From contig JAQVHG010000140.1 in NCBI GenBank assembly GCA_028696365.1, positions 1 through 6,072 of the forward strand: DNA of 6,072 nucleotides, in the 5' to 3' direction. Shown here in pieces: positions 1-5,569 of the stretch (position 1 is its first letter; every line of letters begins with the position of its first letter). The notes under the pieces were generated by a model. That model saw only the letters and a program-made list of their open reading frames with translations. It was not told the DNA's origin and did no database searches. Source of the DNA: Methanofollis sp. Its GTDB lineage: Archaea; Halobacteriota; Methanomicrobia; Methanomicrobiales; Methanofollaceae. The position numbers and the translations under genes are program-made.

Positions 1-1
1 C

Positions 2-85
2 GAGGGCAAGGGAGCCAGGTTCGAGATCGCCGTGCCCGCCGGAGAGTTTCGGTGGGGCCACTCCCAGGACGAAGTTACACCTTGA
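2..85 (+). CDS. C-terminal end of a probable sensor histidine kinase (partial)
   Basis: The gene enters from the left edge of the window, and only its last 27 codons plus a TGA stop are visible. The residues read EGKGARFEIAVPAG followed by EFRW and a short polar tail. A G-x-G-x-x-F-x-I-x-VP pattern near the C-terminus is the usual end of the HATPase_c domain of histidine kinases (the last strand of the ATP-binding fold). Methanomicrobiales encode many such kinases, often with PAS sensor domains, but nothing upstream is visible here to show the sensor part. The polar tail after FRW is somewhat longer than minimal. The assignment rests on one short motif, so another GHKL-type ATPase is possible. 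It is separated from the next gene by almost 1.2 kb and is not part of the following operon. Confidence 0.55.
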   Translation, partial: EGKGARFEIAVPAGEFRWGHSQDEVTP

Positions 86-282
86 GACGAGAGCACACCT
101 CATGCATCCCAATGGAAAAATCGTCGTAATTTTTGGGGGAACGCACGAGTTCTTGGGGGAAACAAACATGAGAATTTTTTGGCTTTATAGAATTCCTCAG
201 TCATTCCTGGTATCAGCGTGACCCATTCGTCCTTCTAACATCCGTCGTCCGGTGGGTACATCGAAATACTTCGTTTCGTGGC

Positions 283-320
283 AAATCAAAGATCTGCCCG
301 AACAGGGAAATCTTTGATTT
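283..320. repeat. 11-bp inverted repeat / hairpin with nested 7-bp palindrome
   Basis: AAATCAAAGAT at 283-293 is the exact reverse complement of ATCTTTGATTT at 310-320, with a 16-nt spacer in which CTG (294-296) can pair with CAG (303-305). The right arm can instead fold alone as GGAAATC-TTT-GATTTCC (306-322), a 7-bp stem with a 3-nt loop. It sits 5 nt before a TCTGTAGAAAC motif (328-338). It lies about 200 nt beyond the kinase stop, so it is less likely to be that gene's terminator than part of a repeat family; similar 7-bp palindromes occur at 5859-5875 and 6008-6024. Confidence 0.7.
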
Positions 321-391
321 CCTAGGCTCTGTAGAAACACCTACCTATTGTGTGGGTGAGACGTGTGTCCCCCGCCTTCCCACCTCTTCGG

Positions 392-410
392 CCGGGGGCG
401 CTGCCCCCGG
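392..410. repeat. Perfect G/C hairpin, 8-bp stem
   Basis: CCGGGGGC (392-399) pairs with GCCCCCGG (403-410) across the 3-nt loop GCT, and is followed by another C-run (412-416). No T-tract follows and no gene ends close by, so it is not a convincing terminator. I treat it as an intergenic repeat component. Confidence 0.65.
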
Positions 411-425
411 ACCCCCGGAAAACCA

Positions 426-524
426 CGATAGGAGCGGGAAGGCAGAATCGATGACCATAAAGAGAGTGCCGCCCTCCTCGACCTATCGTATGGTGGGGGT
501 TTGGGGGGCGGCAAGCACCCCGCC
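426..524. repeat. Diverged intergenic repeat, copy 1
   Basis: The block starts with a 21-nt stretch (426-446: CGATAGG, then AG, then CGGGAAGGCAGA) that matches 779-799 at 19 of 21 positions; the two differences are adjacent (AG versus GA). About 50 nt later both copies have a G-run, then GGGGGCGG, then a CAAGC-containing loop and a C-run (495-524 versus 849-878). The middle part differs. This suggests an old duplication of a non-coding element rather than chance. Confidence 0.55.
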
Positions 525-632
525 AGAGATCATCATCAAGAGGATTCCTACAGAGCCATTTCCTGTATTCTCATCTTCGCTCCACTCACACCTCAAAGCC
601 GGGGGGAGAGCATCACCACGAGGATTTACCAT

Positions 633-674
633 GAGGTCATCCCAAAACTCCAACCCTCTCCTTCTCAGAAGAGA
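633..674 (+). repeat. Direct repeat block, upstream copy
   Basis: GAG, then TCATCCCAAAACTC at 637-650, is followed by a CC/CA/CCCT-rich stretch and CAGAAGAGA (666-674). The same parts in the same order occur at 5570-5616, after the operon; the 14-mer is identical there. No gene is visible in either copy. Confidence 0.5.
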
Positions 675-778
675 GCACTAGATGTGGTGGAGACATACTC
701 CCTCTCTCCGTTGCCCAACCATGCCTTCCAACTCCACCACGCTGGGGAGCTCTTGCCCCTGCTGGACCCCTGGGATGG

Positions 779-878
779 CGATAGGGACGGGAAGGCAGAG
801 ATTAAAACATGGAAACAGGACGTAATTCTTCACCAATCTTCATCCGCAGGGGGTCCAGGGGGCGGCCAAGCCCCCCGG
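779..878. repeat. Diverged intergenic repeat, copy 2
   Basis: This is the second copy of the block described for 426-524, with the same order of parts and nearly the same internal spacing. Its hairpin is cleaner: GGGGGC (858-863) pairs with GCCCCC (870-875) across GGCCAA, and CC (855-856) can pair with GG (877-878) past an A-C mismatch. The loop resembles that of the hairpin at 5926-5946 (GACAA), placing both in one hairpin family. Confidence 0.55.
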
Positions 879-1063
879 TGGAAGAGAGAGTTTAGAATTT
901 CTGGAAGGAGACACTTCGGTTCGAGGAGATATTCACTTCAAGATAGTTTAGGGATATGCTCAGTGATTTAACGCCGCCAATCGTTGAATCTTCACTGCCA
1001 TCTCACGCAGAGGGGGTGCACCACCCGGCATCCCCGCAAACCCAGGATGGGTGAGGGCAGCGA

Positions 1064-1078
1064 GGGAACAAGGTTCCC
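1064..1078. repeat. Short palindrome with 3-nt loop
   Basis: GGGAAC (1064-1069) pairs with GTTCCC (1073-1078) across AAG. It has the same 3-nt-loop design as the palindromes at 306-322, 5859-5875 and 6008-6024, but no TCTGTAG motif beside it. Confidence 0.45.
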
Positions 1079-1097
1079 ACCTGTTCTCCTGCCTTGT

Positions 1098-1115
1098 GAT
1101 AGAGATAGAGATAGC
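1098..1115 (+). repeat. Short tandem repeat, three GATAG(A/C) units
   Basis: GATAGA, GATAGA and GATAGC follow one another directly. This is a microsatellite-like tract about 140 nt upstream of the operon start, with no known role. Confidence 0.6.
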
Positions 1116-1135
1116 GATGAGAAAGAAGGCTGTCC

Positions 1136-1185
1136 CGATCGAACAATGCGTACCCGCCGTCTCACACCGGCGGTCGGCGATCGAA
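1136..1185. promoter_or_regulatory. Possible operator: paired CGATCGAA sites flanking a hairpin
   Basis: CGATCGAA occurs at 1136-1143 and again at 1178-1185, 42 bp apart (close to four helical turns). Between them CCGCCG (1154-1159) can pair with CGGCGG (1168-1173). The pair lies just upstream of the operon's TATA box at 1221, a plausible place for a regulator. No regulator is known to bind this motif, and the core CGATCG is itself palindromic, so chance is possible. Confidence 0.3.
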
Positions 1186-1220
1186 TGGTGTTCCCCCTGA
1201 AACGTTCGTTCGATAGGTTC

Positions 1221-1255
1221 TATAAAACCGATCACCCATAATAGACAACGGTGAT
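1221..1255 (+). promoter_or_regulatory. Archaeal promoter and leader of the five-gene operon
   Basis: A TATAAAA box lies at 1221-1227 in the lower-G+C leader. Archaeal transcription usually begins about 25 nt downstream of the box centre, which points to roughly 1246-1250. This gives a short leader of about 10 nt containing GGTGAT (1250-1255), complementary to the 3' end of archaeal 16S rRNA, just ahead of the TTG start at 1259. A purine-rich BRE is not clear in the AGGTTC before the box. This is the only strong promoter I see for the operon. Confidence 0.65.
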
Positions 1256-1258
1256 TTT

Positions 1259-2011
1259 TTGAAGGTGAACTTCGGGGGTTTTGTCCCGCTCAGCACGGTA
1301 GACTGGAGAGGGCGGGCAGTCTGCACGGTATTTTTGCGCGGCTGTCCGGTGCGGTGCCATTATTGTCAGAACACCGCCATCCTCGAAGGAAAAGACGAGC
1401 GAGAAGTCGACGAGGTGCTTGCGATGATCAGGGAGTCCACCCTCCTCGCCTCAGGTGTAGTCTTCTCAGGCGGCGAGGCGACGATGCAGAAGGACGCCCT
1501 CCTCGCCCTGGCCAGGGGTGCGAAGAAGATGGACCTTGGCGTCGGCCTCCAGACCAACGGGGTCTACCCGGCGACGATCCAGGCCCTCCTCGATGAAGGG
1601 CTCATCGACCATATCGCCCTCGACGTCAAGACCACCTGGCGCCGCTATAACAACCTCCTCAAACAGGACTTCAAAGAACGCGTCCAGGAGTCGCTCGACC
1701 TCTGCACCAGGGCCTTCCAGGAGGACGCCCTCACCGAGTTCGAGGTCGTGGTCACGACCTTCAGAGGGTGCGAGGACGAGATCAGGTATATCGCACAGGA
1801 CGCCGACGGTGTCGACTTCGTCCTCCAGCAGGGCGTCATCGCCGGCGTCGCCCCCCTTACCTTCACCGAACTTGCGGCCATCGCCGACGGCTTGGGCCGG
1901 ACCGTGAAGATCAGGACGCGAGAGGACGGCGAGGTCGTCTACGAAGGCAGACGAATCGTCAGAGCAGAACGCATTGATGTCAGCAGGATCGAGCAGGAGC
2001 ATGTAAGATGA
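1259..2011 (+). CDS. NrdG-type radical SAM activating protein
   Basis: The 250-residue protein is a radical SAM enzyme. C29-x3-C33-x2-C36 (CPVRCHYC) binds the 4Fe-4S cluster that cleaves S-adenosylmethionine. SGGE at 70-73 is the usual SAM-binding motif, and LQTNG (97-101) and DVKTT (122-126) fit later strands of the partial TIM barrel. The overall pattern is closest to the anaerobic ribonucleoside-triphosphate reductase activating proteins (NrdG2-like), cytosolic enzymes that install a glycyl radical on their partner. No reductase gene is in the window, so the partner is inferred; activation of another glycyl-radical enzyme cannot be excluded. The C-terminal part (about 200-250) has a KIRTREDGE segment of unclear role. 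Start: TTG at 1259 is 3 nt after GGTGAT; GTG at 1265 is the alternative, and an in-frame stop at 1223 limits upstream extension. It is the first gene of the operon, and its TGA overlaps the next ATG by 4 nt. Confidence 0.85.
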   Translation: MKVNFGGFVPLSTVDWRGRAVCTVFLRGCPVRCHYCQNTAILEGKDEREVDEVLAMIRESTLLASGVVFSGGEATMQKDALLALARGAKKMDLGVGLQTNGVYPATIQALLDEGLIDHIALDVKTTWRRYNNLLKQDFKERVQESLDLCTRAFQEDALTEFEVVVTTFRGCEDEIRYIAQDADGVDFVLQQGVIAGVAPLTFTELAAIADGLGRTVKIRTREDGEVVYEGRRIVRAERIDVSRIEQEHVR

Positions 2012-2556
2012 AGGTCATCGGGATCGTCGGGATGCCGGCGAGCGGAAAAGGAGAGTTCTCAAAGATCGCAGAGGCCAGGGGCATCCCGGTCGTAGTGATG
2101 GGCGACGTGATCAGGGCCGCCGTCCACGAGGCGGGGCTCGAGATGACCGACGCCAACATGGGGAAGGTCTCCTCAGACCTCCGCGCGAAGCACGGCATGG
2201 GAGCGATCGCCCTCAAGACCGTCCCCTTTGTCGAGGGTCAGGCCGCTCCGATCGTGGTCATCGACGGGATCAGGGGAAGCGCCGAGGTCGAGATCTTCAG
2301 GGAACACTTCCCCCATTTCCTCCTCGTCGCGGTCAGGGCCTCGTTTGAGACCAGGTTCGGCCGCCTCAAGGAACGGGGTCGCGCCGACGACGTCGACTCT
2401 GCAGAAGACCTCCAGAAACGGGACGAGCGCGAACACGGCTGGGGCCTGGGTACGGCGATGGCCATGGCCGATGTCGAGGTCGCAAACGAAGGCAGCATGG
2501 AAGAATACACCGCAAAAGTCAGTCGGCTCATCGGGGCGATGGAGGGGTACCCATGA
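2008..2556 (+). CDS. UPF0200 family P-loop kinase-like protein
   Basis: The 182-residue protein starts MKVIGIVGMPASGKGEF, a Walker A loop at 8-15 (G-x4-G-K-G), with a second-strand motif PIVVIDGIRG at 81-90 that would hold the Walker B-like aspartate D86. The fold belongs to the nucleotide/dephospho-CoA-kinase-like P-loop group, and length and motifs match the archaeal UPF0200 family, whose substrate is, to my knowledge, not established. The residue after the P-loop lysine is G rather than the common S/T, as in adenylate kinases (GKGT). An RFGRLKERGRADD segment (116-128) is rich in basic residues and could be the lid that contacts phosphate. Start ATG at 2008 overlaps the previous stop (ATGA), with AGGAG at 1995-1999 inside the upstream gene. 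Its stop overlaps the next start in the same way. It is probably a cytosolic small-molecule kinase; annotation as a dephospho-CoA kinase would be a guess. Confidence 0.85.
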   Translation: MKVIGIVGMPASGKGEFSKIAEARGIPVVVMGDVIRAAVHEAGLEMTDANMGKVSSDLRAKHGMGAIALKTVPFVEGQAAPIVVIDGIRGSAEVEIFREHFPHFLLVAVRASFETRFGRLKERGRADDVDSAEDLQKRDEREHGWGLGTAMAMADVEVANEGSMEEYTAKVSRLIGAMEGYP

Positions 2557-3329
2557 GCGTCGTCCCCTATTTCTCGTCCTCCTCGACGGTCTGGAAATCA
2601 GTCGAGTGGGTCTTTGGGATCGAGGAGGTCGGGTATACCGGCTGGGAGATCTCGGCCGACGGCAACTACCGCCTCGACGACCCGGCGAAGAAGCGGGCTG
2701 TCCTCGACGTCATCGAGAGCACGCACCTCAAAGTGACCGTGCACGCCCCCTACGCCGACCTCAACCTCGCCTCCATCAACGACCCCATCTGGCAGGAATC
2801 GGTGCGCCAGCTCTGCGCTTGCGTCGAGCACGCCGCCGACCTCACCGACCGTGTCACCATCCACCCAGGCTACCTCTCGCCTGCAGGAAAACTTCTGCCT
2901 GAGAAGGTATGGAGCCTGCAGAAGGAGGCCCTCCGCGTGCTCGGGGCATGCGGCATCGAGCATGGGGTGAAGGTCTGCCTCGAAAATATGATCAATATCC
3001 CTGAGTTCCTCTGCCACGACCCCGACGAACTCCTTGGGATCACCGAGGGGATCGAGGGCGTGGGGGTCACCTTCGACCTGGGCCATGCCAACACGGTCAG
3101 GGCGGTCGACGGGTTCCTCGCCCATATCGGCGCCGCCGACCACCTCCACATCCACGACAACCACGGGACCTCCGACGAGCACCTCGCCCTCGGCGCCGGG
3201 ACCATCGACTGGGAGAAGGTCGGGCGCGTCGTCGCACAGGGATACCGGGGCGAGATCGCCGTCGTCGAGGGGCGCAACCTCGACGAGGCACGAGAGAGCC
3301 TTGCGGTCTTCAGGAGGTGGTTTGTATAG
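2553..3329 (+). CDS. Sugar phosphate isomerase/epimerase-like TIM barrel protein
   Basis: The 258-residue protein has the pattern of the xylose isomerase-like / AP endonuclease family 2 TIM barrel. Candidate metal ligands fall at strand ends: E32 (GWEIS), H64 (VTVHAPY), H104 (TIHPGY), E144 (CLENM), D175 and H178 (FDLGHAN), H199/H201 (LHIHDNHG) and E239 (VVEGR). This full set suggests an active divalent-metal enzyme acting on a sugar, sugar phosphate or nucleic-acid-derived substrate in the cytosol; the exact reaction cannot be read from the sequence. Endonuclease IV proper is longer (about 280 residues) and has extra DNA-contact loops, so a repair role is less likely but not excluded. ATG at 2553 overlaps the preceding TGA by 4 nt and has GGAGGGG at 2541-2547 as ribosome binding site. 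The 3' end carries the Shine-Dalgarno of the RNase Z gene. Confidence 0.85.
   Translation: MSVVPYFSSSSTVWKSVEWVFGIEEVGYTGWEISADGNYRLDDPAKKRAVLDVIESTHLKVTVHAPYADLNLASINDPIWQESVRQLCACVEHAADLTDRVTIHPGYLSPAGKLLPEKVWSLQKEALRVLGACGIEHGVKVCLENMINIPEFLCHDPDELLGITEGIEGVGVTFDLGHANTVRAVDGFLAHIGAADHLHIHDNHGTSDEHLALGAGTIDWEKVGRVVAQGYRGEIAVVEGRNLDEARESLAVFRRWFV
3312..3328 (+). promoter_or_regulatory. RNase Z ribosome binding site pointing to an ATA start
   Basis: AGGAGGTGG (3312-3320) is the best Shine-Dalgarno in the window, nearly the full complement of the archaeal 16S rRNA tail. The GTG at 3317 lies inside it and so cannot be served by it. The next in-frame codons are GTT, TGT and ATA; ATA at 3326-3328 starts at the spacing used by the neighbouring genes. 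No in-frame ATG, GTG or TTG lies within the following 10 nt. Confidence 0.55.
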
Positions 3330-4264
3330 CCGGCGAGACCCTGCAGGTCTACTTCCTCGGCACCGCCGGGGCGCTCCCCACCATAAACCACAACCCCCCC
3401 TGCATCATGGTGAGGCGAGGGTCTGACACCCTCCTCTTCGACTGCGGGGAAGGGGCCCAGCAGCAGATGATGCGGGCGCGGACCGGGTTCCTGGTCGACG
3501 CGATCTTCATCACTCACTGGCATGCCGACCACTTCCTCGGGGTGCTCGGGCTGGTCCAGACGATGTCGTTCAACGGCCGGACCGAACCGCTCGTCATCTA
3601 CGGCCCTGATGGGATCTACGAATTTGTCGAGCACACCAGGCAACTCGGCAAGACCAGGCTTGGTTTCGATCTCCAGCCGGTCAGGCTCGCCCCTGGCTCG
3701 ACGGTGCGCTTCGACGGCTACCAGGTGGAGGCCTTCGCCACCTGCCACGGGATGCCGAGCCTCGGCTATGTCCTCAGGGAGGACGGGCGTCCTGGGCGGT
3801 TTAACAGGGAAAAAGCGATCGCCCTCGGGGTCCCCCCAGGCCCGCTCTTCGGCTGTCTCCAGCGTGGTGAGACCGTGACAGTGGAACACGAGGGAAAAGA
3901 GGTGACCGTCACCCCCGACCAGATCATGGGGCAGGCGCGCCTGGGGCGGACGGTCATCTACTCAGGAGACACGCGGCCCCTCCATCACGGTCCTCTCGGC
4001 GGCCTGGAAGACGCAGATCTTCTCATCCACGACGCTACCTTCGACGACTCGGAACGCGAACGGGCGAGCGAGGTCTTCCACTCCTCTGCAGGGGAGGCTG
4101 GAGAAGCAGCGGCGGCGCTAGGAGCGCACACTCTCGCCCTTGTCCATATCAGTTCAAGGTACACATCGACGGCAAACCATATACAGGATGCACGAAAGAA
4201 GTTTGAAGGCGAAGTGATTGCACCACCAGACCTGACAATGGTGGAGATCCCGTTCAGAGAGTGA
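3317..4264 (+). CDS. rnz: Ribonuclease Z (tRNA 3' processing endonuclease)
   Basis: RNase Z is a cytosolic zinc endonuclease that cuts pre-tRNA just after the discriminator base, producing the 3' end to which CCA is added. The protein has a metallo-beta-lactamase fold. Counting from GTG 3317, the metal ligands are H67, H69, D71, H72 (THWHADH), H144 (ATCHG), D218 (SGDTR) and H277 (LVHISSRY), the full set for the family. GVPPGPLFGCLQRGE (171-185) is typical of RNase Z rather than of other beta-lactamase-fold nucleases, and HSSAGEAGEAA (255-265) corresponds to the usual HSTAxEAA motif with small variations. The 315 residues are slightly above the usual 300-310. The start is uncertain: 3317 is the only conventional codon upstream of the conserved LQVYFLGTAGALPT, but it sits inside the Shine-Dalgarno; ATA at 3326 fits better and would give I/M-AGETLQVYF. 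It overlaps the previous gene, suggesting coupled translation. Confidence 0.95.
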   Translation: MVCIAGETLQVYFLGTAGALPTINHNPPCIMVRRGSDTLLFDCGEGAQQQMMRARTGFLVDAIFITHWHADHFLGVLGLVQTMSFNGRTEPLVIYGPDGIYEFVEHTRQLGKTRLGFDLQPVRLAPGSTVRFDGYQVEAFATCHGMPSLGYVLREDGRPGRFNREKAIALGVPPGPLFGCLQRGETVTVEHEGKEVTVTPDQIMGQARLGRTVIYSGDTRPLHHGPLGGLEDADLLIHDATFDDSERERASEVFHSSAGEAGEAAAALGAHTLALVHISSRYTSTANHIQDARKKFEGEVIAPPDLTMVEIPFRE

Positions 4265-4296
4265 TGAAGCGATGACAGATGTGACGGAGGGGGAGG

Positions 4297-5499
4297 ATGA
4301 GTGCGGGAAACGTCCTGGGGCACGAGCATCGCCTCTTCCTCACTGGTACTTCGGCGCTGCTGATCAGCACCGCCGTCGCGGTCGTCGCGGGGTCATATCT
4401 CTCTTCTATCCGTGAGACTCTCACTCTCATCCCAGGACTGTTGGTTCTCGTCCCCCCAACGATCAATATGCGCGGCAGCATCTCAGGGGTGCTCGCTTCC
4501 CGCCTCTCTTCCTCGATGCACCTGGGGGAGTTCACCCCAGACTGGCGGCGGGGAGGCGTCCTCGCTGAGAACCTACACGCCTCCTTCATCCTCACGGTCG
4601 CCACCGCCATCGCCCTTGGGTTCATTGCCAAACTCGCAGCCTGGGGCTTCGGGGTTGAGGTGATTGCGACCGGCGACCTCATCCTCATCTCGGTGGTCGC
4701 CGGGATCCTCTCAGGACTTCTGGTGATGGGGTTCACGGTTCTGGTCTCGGCCCTCTCATACCGGCGCGGCGTGGACATGGACATGATCGCCGCACCAGCG
4801 GTGACGACCGTCGGCGACCTGGTCACTATCCCAGTCCTTGCCCTTACGGCGGTGACAGTCACCGCCCTCCCTGTGGAGTGGCGGACCGGTCTCCTCATCC
4901 TTGTACTCATCGTCGCGGCGGTGGCGACCGGATACTCGTGGATACACGGTGAGCGAGCCAGGGAGATCGTCTCCGAGATCCTACCTCTTCTTGTCGGACT
5001 CTCGGTCCTCGGGACGGTCGCGGGCGTGACCTATACCATGGACCTCGACCGTCTCGTCGCGGTCGGGGCGCTCCTGATCCTCATCCCGCCCTTTGCCGGG
5101 ATCTGCGGATCGATCGGGGGGATCCTCTGTTCGCGTCTTGGGACCTGGATGCACCTTGGGCTGATCGACCCTTCCCTCCGCCCCTCTCGCAAGGTGGGCA
5201 TGCAGTTTGTCCAGAGTTATCTCTTCACACTCGTCCTCCTCCCGTTGATGGCCGCCCTCGCCCACGGCGCTGCTCTCCTCCTCGGGGCGACCTCACCAGG
5301 TCTGCTCACCATGATCGGGATCGCCATCTGCGCAGGGGTGGTGGTGATGAGCATCGTCAACGGGATCGCCTATCTCACGGCGAGTGTCTCGTTCAGGTAC
5401 GGGTTTGACCCTGACAACTTCGGGATCCCGGTGATCACCTCGGTGATCGATCTCCTCGGGGCGGTGGTCCTCATCGCGGTGATCAACCTCTTCCTGTGA
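4297..5499 (+). CDS. MgtE/SLC41-type magnesium or divalent-cation transporter
   Basis: This 400-residue integral membrane protein is two tandem MgtE membrane domains. Half one has PPTINMRGSISGVLASRL (53-70) ending in MHLG (74-77), acidic D160 and D162, then APAVTTVGDLVTIPV (166-180). Half two repeats this as PPFAGICGSIGGILCSRL (264-281), MHLG (285-288), D371 and D373, then IPVITSVIDLLGAVV (377-391). In bacterial MgtE the matching P...G segment and the aspartate in the AP-TT-D helix line the Mg2+ pore. About ten hydrophobic segments are visible. The cytosolic N-domain and CBS pair that gate bacterial MgtE are absent, so it resembles SLC41-type carriers, where one chain supplies both halves normally given by a dimer. 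ATG at 4297 is the only usable start, since in-frame ATGs at 4264 and 4279 meet stops at once; GGAGGGGG at 4286-4293 is the binding site. It follows rnz by 32 nt, probably in the same transcript. Mg2+ is inferred; other divalent ions are possible. Confidence 0.88.
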   Translation: MSAGNVLGHEHRLFLTGTSALLISTAVAVVAGSYLSSIRETLTLIPGLLVLVPPTINMRGSISGVLASRLSSSMHLGEFTPDWRRGGVLAENLHASFILTVATAIALGFIAKLAAWGFGVEVIATGDLILISVVAGILSGLLVMGFTVLVSALSYRRGVDMDMIAAPAVTTVGDLVTIPVLALTAVTVTALPVEWRTGLLILVLIVAAVATGYSWIHGERAREIVSEILPLLVGLSVLGTVAGVTYTMDLDRLVAVGALLILIPPFAGICGSIGGILCSRLGTWMHLGLIDPSLRPSRKVGMQFVQSYLFTLVLLPLMAALAHGAALLLGATSPGLLTMIGIAICAGVVVMSIVNGIAYLTASVSFRYGFDPDNFGIPVITSVIDLLGAVVLIAVINLFL

Positions 5500-5508
5500 A
5501 TCGATCGA

Positions 5509-5530
5509 GTGGGGGGATGCCAGGCCCCAC
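5509..5530 (+). terminator. Possible transcription terminator of the operon
   Basis: GTGGGG (5509-5514) pairs with CCCCAC (5525-5530) across a 10-nt loop, 10 nt after the transporter stop, and is followed by the pyrimidine-rich ACCTCTCTTG. Archaeal termination depends mainly on T-rich runs, which are weak here; a later T-tract at 5763-5767 could serve instead. Confidence 0.35.
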
Positions 5531-5569
5531 ACCTCTCTTGCGCGGGGAGCATGTCTCCGGGCATACTGC

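Larger units (their letters stand above)
325..557. repeat. Putative 233-bp element bounded by 10-bp inverted repeats
   Basis: GGCTCTGTAG at 325-334 and CTACAGAGCC at 548-557 are exact reverse complements. The interval contains two G/C-rich hairpins (392-410 and 505-520) and no credible gene. The same TCTGTAG-type ends facing each other around a G/C hairpin occur at 5894-5977, which argues for a non-autonomous repeat element. No target-site duplication is obvious outside the ends, so a MITE-like origin is inference. Confidence 0.4.
86..1258. other. Long repeat-rich intergenic region, no credible gene
   Basis: This stretch of about 1.17 kb lies between the kinase stop codon and the radical SAM gene. 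Open frames exist on both strands, but they run through G/C hairpins, have low-complexity composition and match no family I recognise. The region holds several palindromes with 3-nt loops (306-322, 1064-1078), an 11-bp inverted repeat (283-320), G/C-rich hairpins (392-410, 505-520, 855-878), two diverged copies of a block of about 100 bp (426-524 and 779-878), a near-duplicate 9-bp motif TTGGGGGAA at 133-141 and 153-161, and a block that recurs after the operon (633-674). The promoter of the downstream operon is at its right end. No tRNA, rRNA, CRISPR array or transposase remnant was seen. Confidence 0.75.

Noticed and set aside
352..971. Overlapping plus-strand open frames in the upstream intergenic region (352-681 and 501-971)
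   Set aside because: Both run through G/C hairpins and repeat copies, have no recognisable domain and lack a convincing ribosome binding site. They look like translated repeat DNA.
960..1235. Minus-strand open frame of 91 codons next to the operon promoter
   Set aside because: It overlaps the promoter, the tandem GATAGA tract and palindromes, and shows no family resemblance. A real but degenerate small gene cannot be fully excluded.
2553..3329. Endonuclease IV (nfo) as the identity of the TIM-barrel protein
   Set aside because: The metal-ligand pattern is shared by the whole superfamily. The protein is shorter than typical endonuclease IV, and I could not see its signature segments, so only the broader family is claimed.
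2870..3889. Long minus-strand open frame of 339 codons across the isomerase and RNase Z genes
   Set aside because: It is antisense to two confidently recognised genes. Its length comes from high G+C content, and its composition (rich in R, P, E, S) matches no family.
4254..4910. Minus-strand open frame of 218 codons opposite the transporter
   Set aside because: Arginine- and threonine-rich shadow of the hydrophobic coding strand; no independent promoter or binding site was seen.
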